Below are positions 14,237 to 14,772 of a DNA stretch of 14,772 nucleotides, one piece after another (position 1 is the stretch's first letter; each line of letters opens with the position of its first letter). The position numbers and the translations under genes are program-made. The notes beneath the pieces were generated by a model that made no database searches, had not been told where the DNA came from, and was given only the letters and a program-made list of their open reading frames with translations. This DNA comes from an uncultured Clostridia bacterium (GTDB lineage: Bacteria > Bacillota > Clostridia > TANB77 > CAG-508): assembly GCA_934162925.1 (NCBI GenBank), contig CAKPJR010000016.1, positions 1 through 14,772 of the forward strand, in the 5' to 3' direction.

Positions 14237-14772
14237 TGAAAAAATTAGGATTTATATTTGCTTTAGTTGCCGCAATTGTTATGATGACAGGTTGTGGTAA
14301 AAGCAACAGTAATACGGGAAAAACACTTGAACTGATTATATATTTTGAATCTTCGGATGTTTCTTTATGTAAAGAGGAACTGCACAAATGGCTTGGAGAT
14401 AAGTATGAGATATTGTCAGAAGAATATAAGACAGATGAAGAACAGGCGGATGAATTCAGGAATAAATATGATTTGAATGAAAATATGTTTAACATCGAAA
14501 CCGGTAAAGTAACAATCTGCACACTCCTGTTGGATAATATAAAAGATGAGACAGAAGCAGAAAAAATTAAGCAGGGCATGGGTGAAGTTAAAAATGTAGG
14601 GTTAGTAAAAATGTCATACCCTTATGAAAAGCAGGATGAGCAGGTTATCATAACGGAAGAAAGTGAGGAAAATTTAAAATACAAGGATGAGATTGTATTA
14701 AGTTATTACTATGAAGCAGATAATGAGGAACAGTGTGAGAATGGAATTGTTGCTTCCATAAAAGATAAATAT
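14236..14772 (+). CDS. putative lipoprotein, truncated by the window end
   Basis: ATG at 14236 with GGAGG upstream; 179 residues are open to the window edge. The N-terminus MKKLGFIFALVAAIVMMTGCG is a lipoprotein signal peptide with lipobox M-T-G-C (Cys20). The rest is acidic and not recognised. From about 14320 codon use changes: CTG, GAG, CAG, ACC, ATC and TGC become common, unlike the A-ending codons of all genes before it. The secreted part may thus have come from a higher-GC relative and been joined to a local signal peptide. It could be a cargo (moron) gene expressed from the prophage or the first gene past a module boundary. Confidence 0.75.
   Translation, partial: MKKLGFIFALVAAIVMMTGCGKSNSNTGKTLELIIYFESSDVSLCKEELHKWLGDKYEILSEEYKTDEEQADEFRNKYDLNENMFNIETGKVTICTLLLDNIKDETEAEKIKQGMGEVKNVGLVKMSYPYEKQDEQVIITEESEENLKYKDEIVLSYYYEADNEEQCENGIVASIKDKY

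Larger units (their letters stand above)
6859..14772. mobile_element. prophage, left part (integrated beside tRNA-Leu)
   Basis: The order is integrase, small membrane protein, CI-like repressor, divergent promoters, Cro-like protein, excisionase-like protein, HNH protein, DnaD-like initiator, DnaB and small phage proteins. This is the lysogeny and early-replication module of a temperate tailed phage. No structural, packaging or lysis genes are reached before the window ends, and no attR was found. A defective phage or a phage-related integrative element cannot be excluded from this half alone. Confidence 0.88.

Noticed and set aside
14073..14579. 168-residue minus-strand open frame at the right end
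   Set aside because: It is antisense to two well-supported plus-strand genes, lacks a ribosome binding site and has hydrophobic shadow composition.

Overview
The window comes from an AT-rich, low-GC Gram-positive bacterium of clostridial type. Evidence is the A/T-biased codon use, strong AGGAGG ribosome binding sites, TTGACA/TATAAT promoters, a yybP-ykoY (Mn2+) riboswitch, and phage protein families typical of Firmicutes. No species is assigned. It has two parts: chromosomal genes (about 1-6860) and the left end of a prophage integrated beside a tRNA-Leu gene (about 6860 to the right edge, which is open).

Chromosomal part. A REP-like hairpin is followed by a two-gene unit, an ATP-grasp enzyme and an alpha/beta hydrolase. 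Next is a consensus promoter, a yybP-ykoY riboswitch with a long intrinsic terminator, and two overlapping genes: a HAD phosphatase resembling cytosolic 5'-nucleotidase III and a 900-residue P2A-type Ca2+/Mn2+-transporting ATPase. The P1 helix of the aptamer and the terminator share one strand, so metal binding should permit transcription of the efflux operon. A hairpin terminator separates this operon from a convergent patatin-like phospholipase gene. Then come tRNA-Leu(UAG) and its terminator.

Prophage part. On the minus strand are a tyrosine integrase, a small membrane protein and a LexA/CI-like repressor. Across a divergent promoter region the early operon reads rightward: Cro-like HTH protein, excisionase-like HTH protein, small proteins, HNH endonuclease, DnaD-like replication initiator (N-terminal half plus Phg_2220_C-type half), DnaB helicase, then small phage proteins and a lipoprotein cut by the window end. 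Inside the initiator gene are two triplets of a 9-bp motif in exact 11-bp steps, a good candidate for the phage origin.

Main discovery candidate. Three early phage genes (excisionase-like, replication initiator, DnaB) are each split by a +1 frame change, and each change sits at an in-frame CGG codon followed by T or A. By my reading of both strands these are the only in-frame CGG codons in the whole prophage segment (roughly 2,400-2,500 codons). The only other in-frame CGG in the window is in the chromosomal patatin gene (CGG followed by G), where it reads as a normal Arg. At all three phage sites, skipping the C of CGG and reading GGN (Gly) restores the expected family C-terminus and a gene end that fits the next gene's start. 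This suggests CGG-dependent programmed +1 frameshifting that gates excision and replication proteins. The alternative is a set of coincident insertions or assembly errors. The sequence shows the correlation but cannot prove the mechanism.
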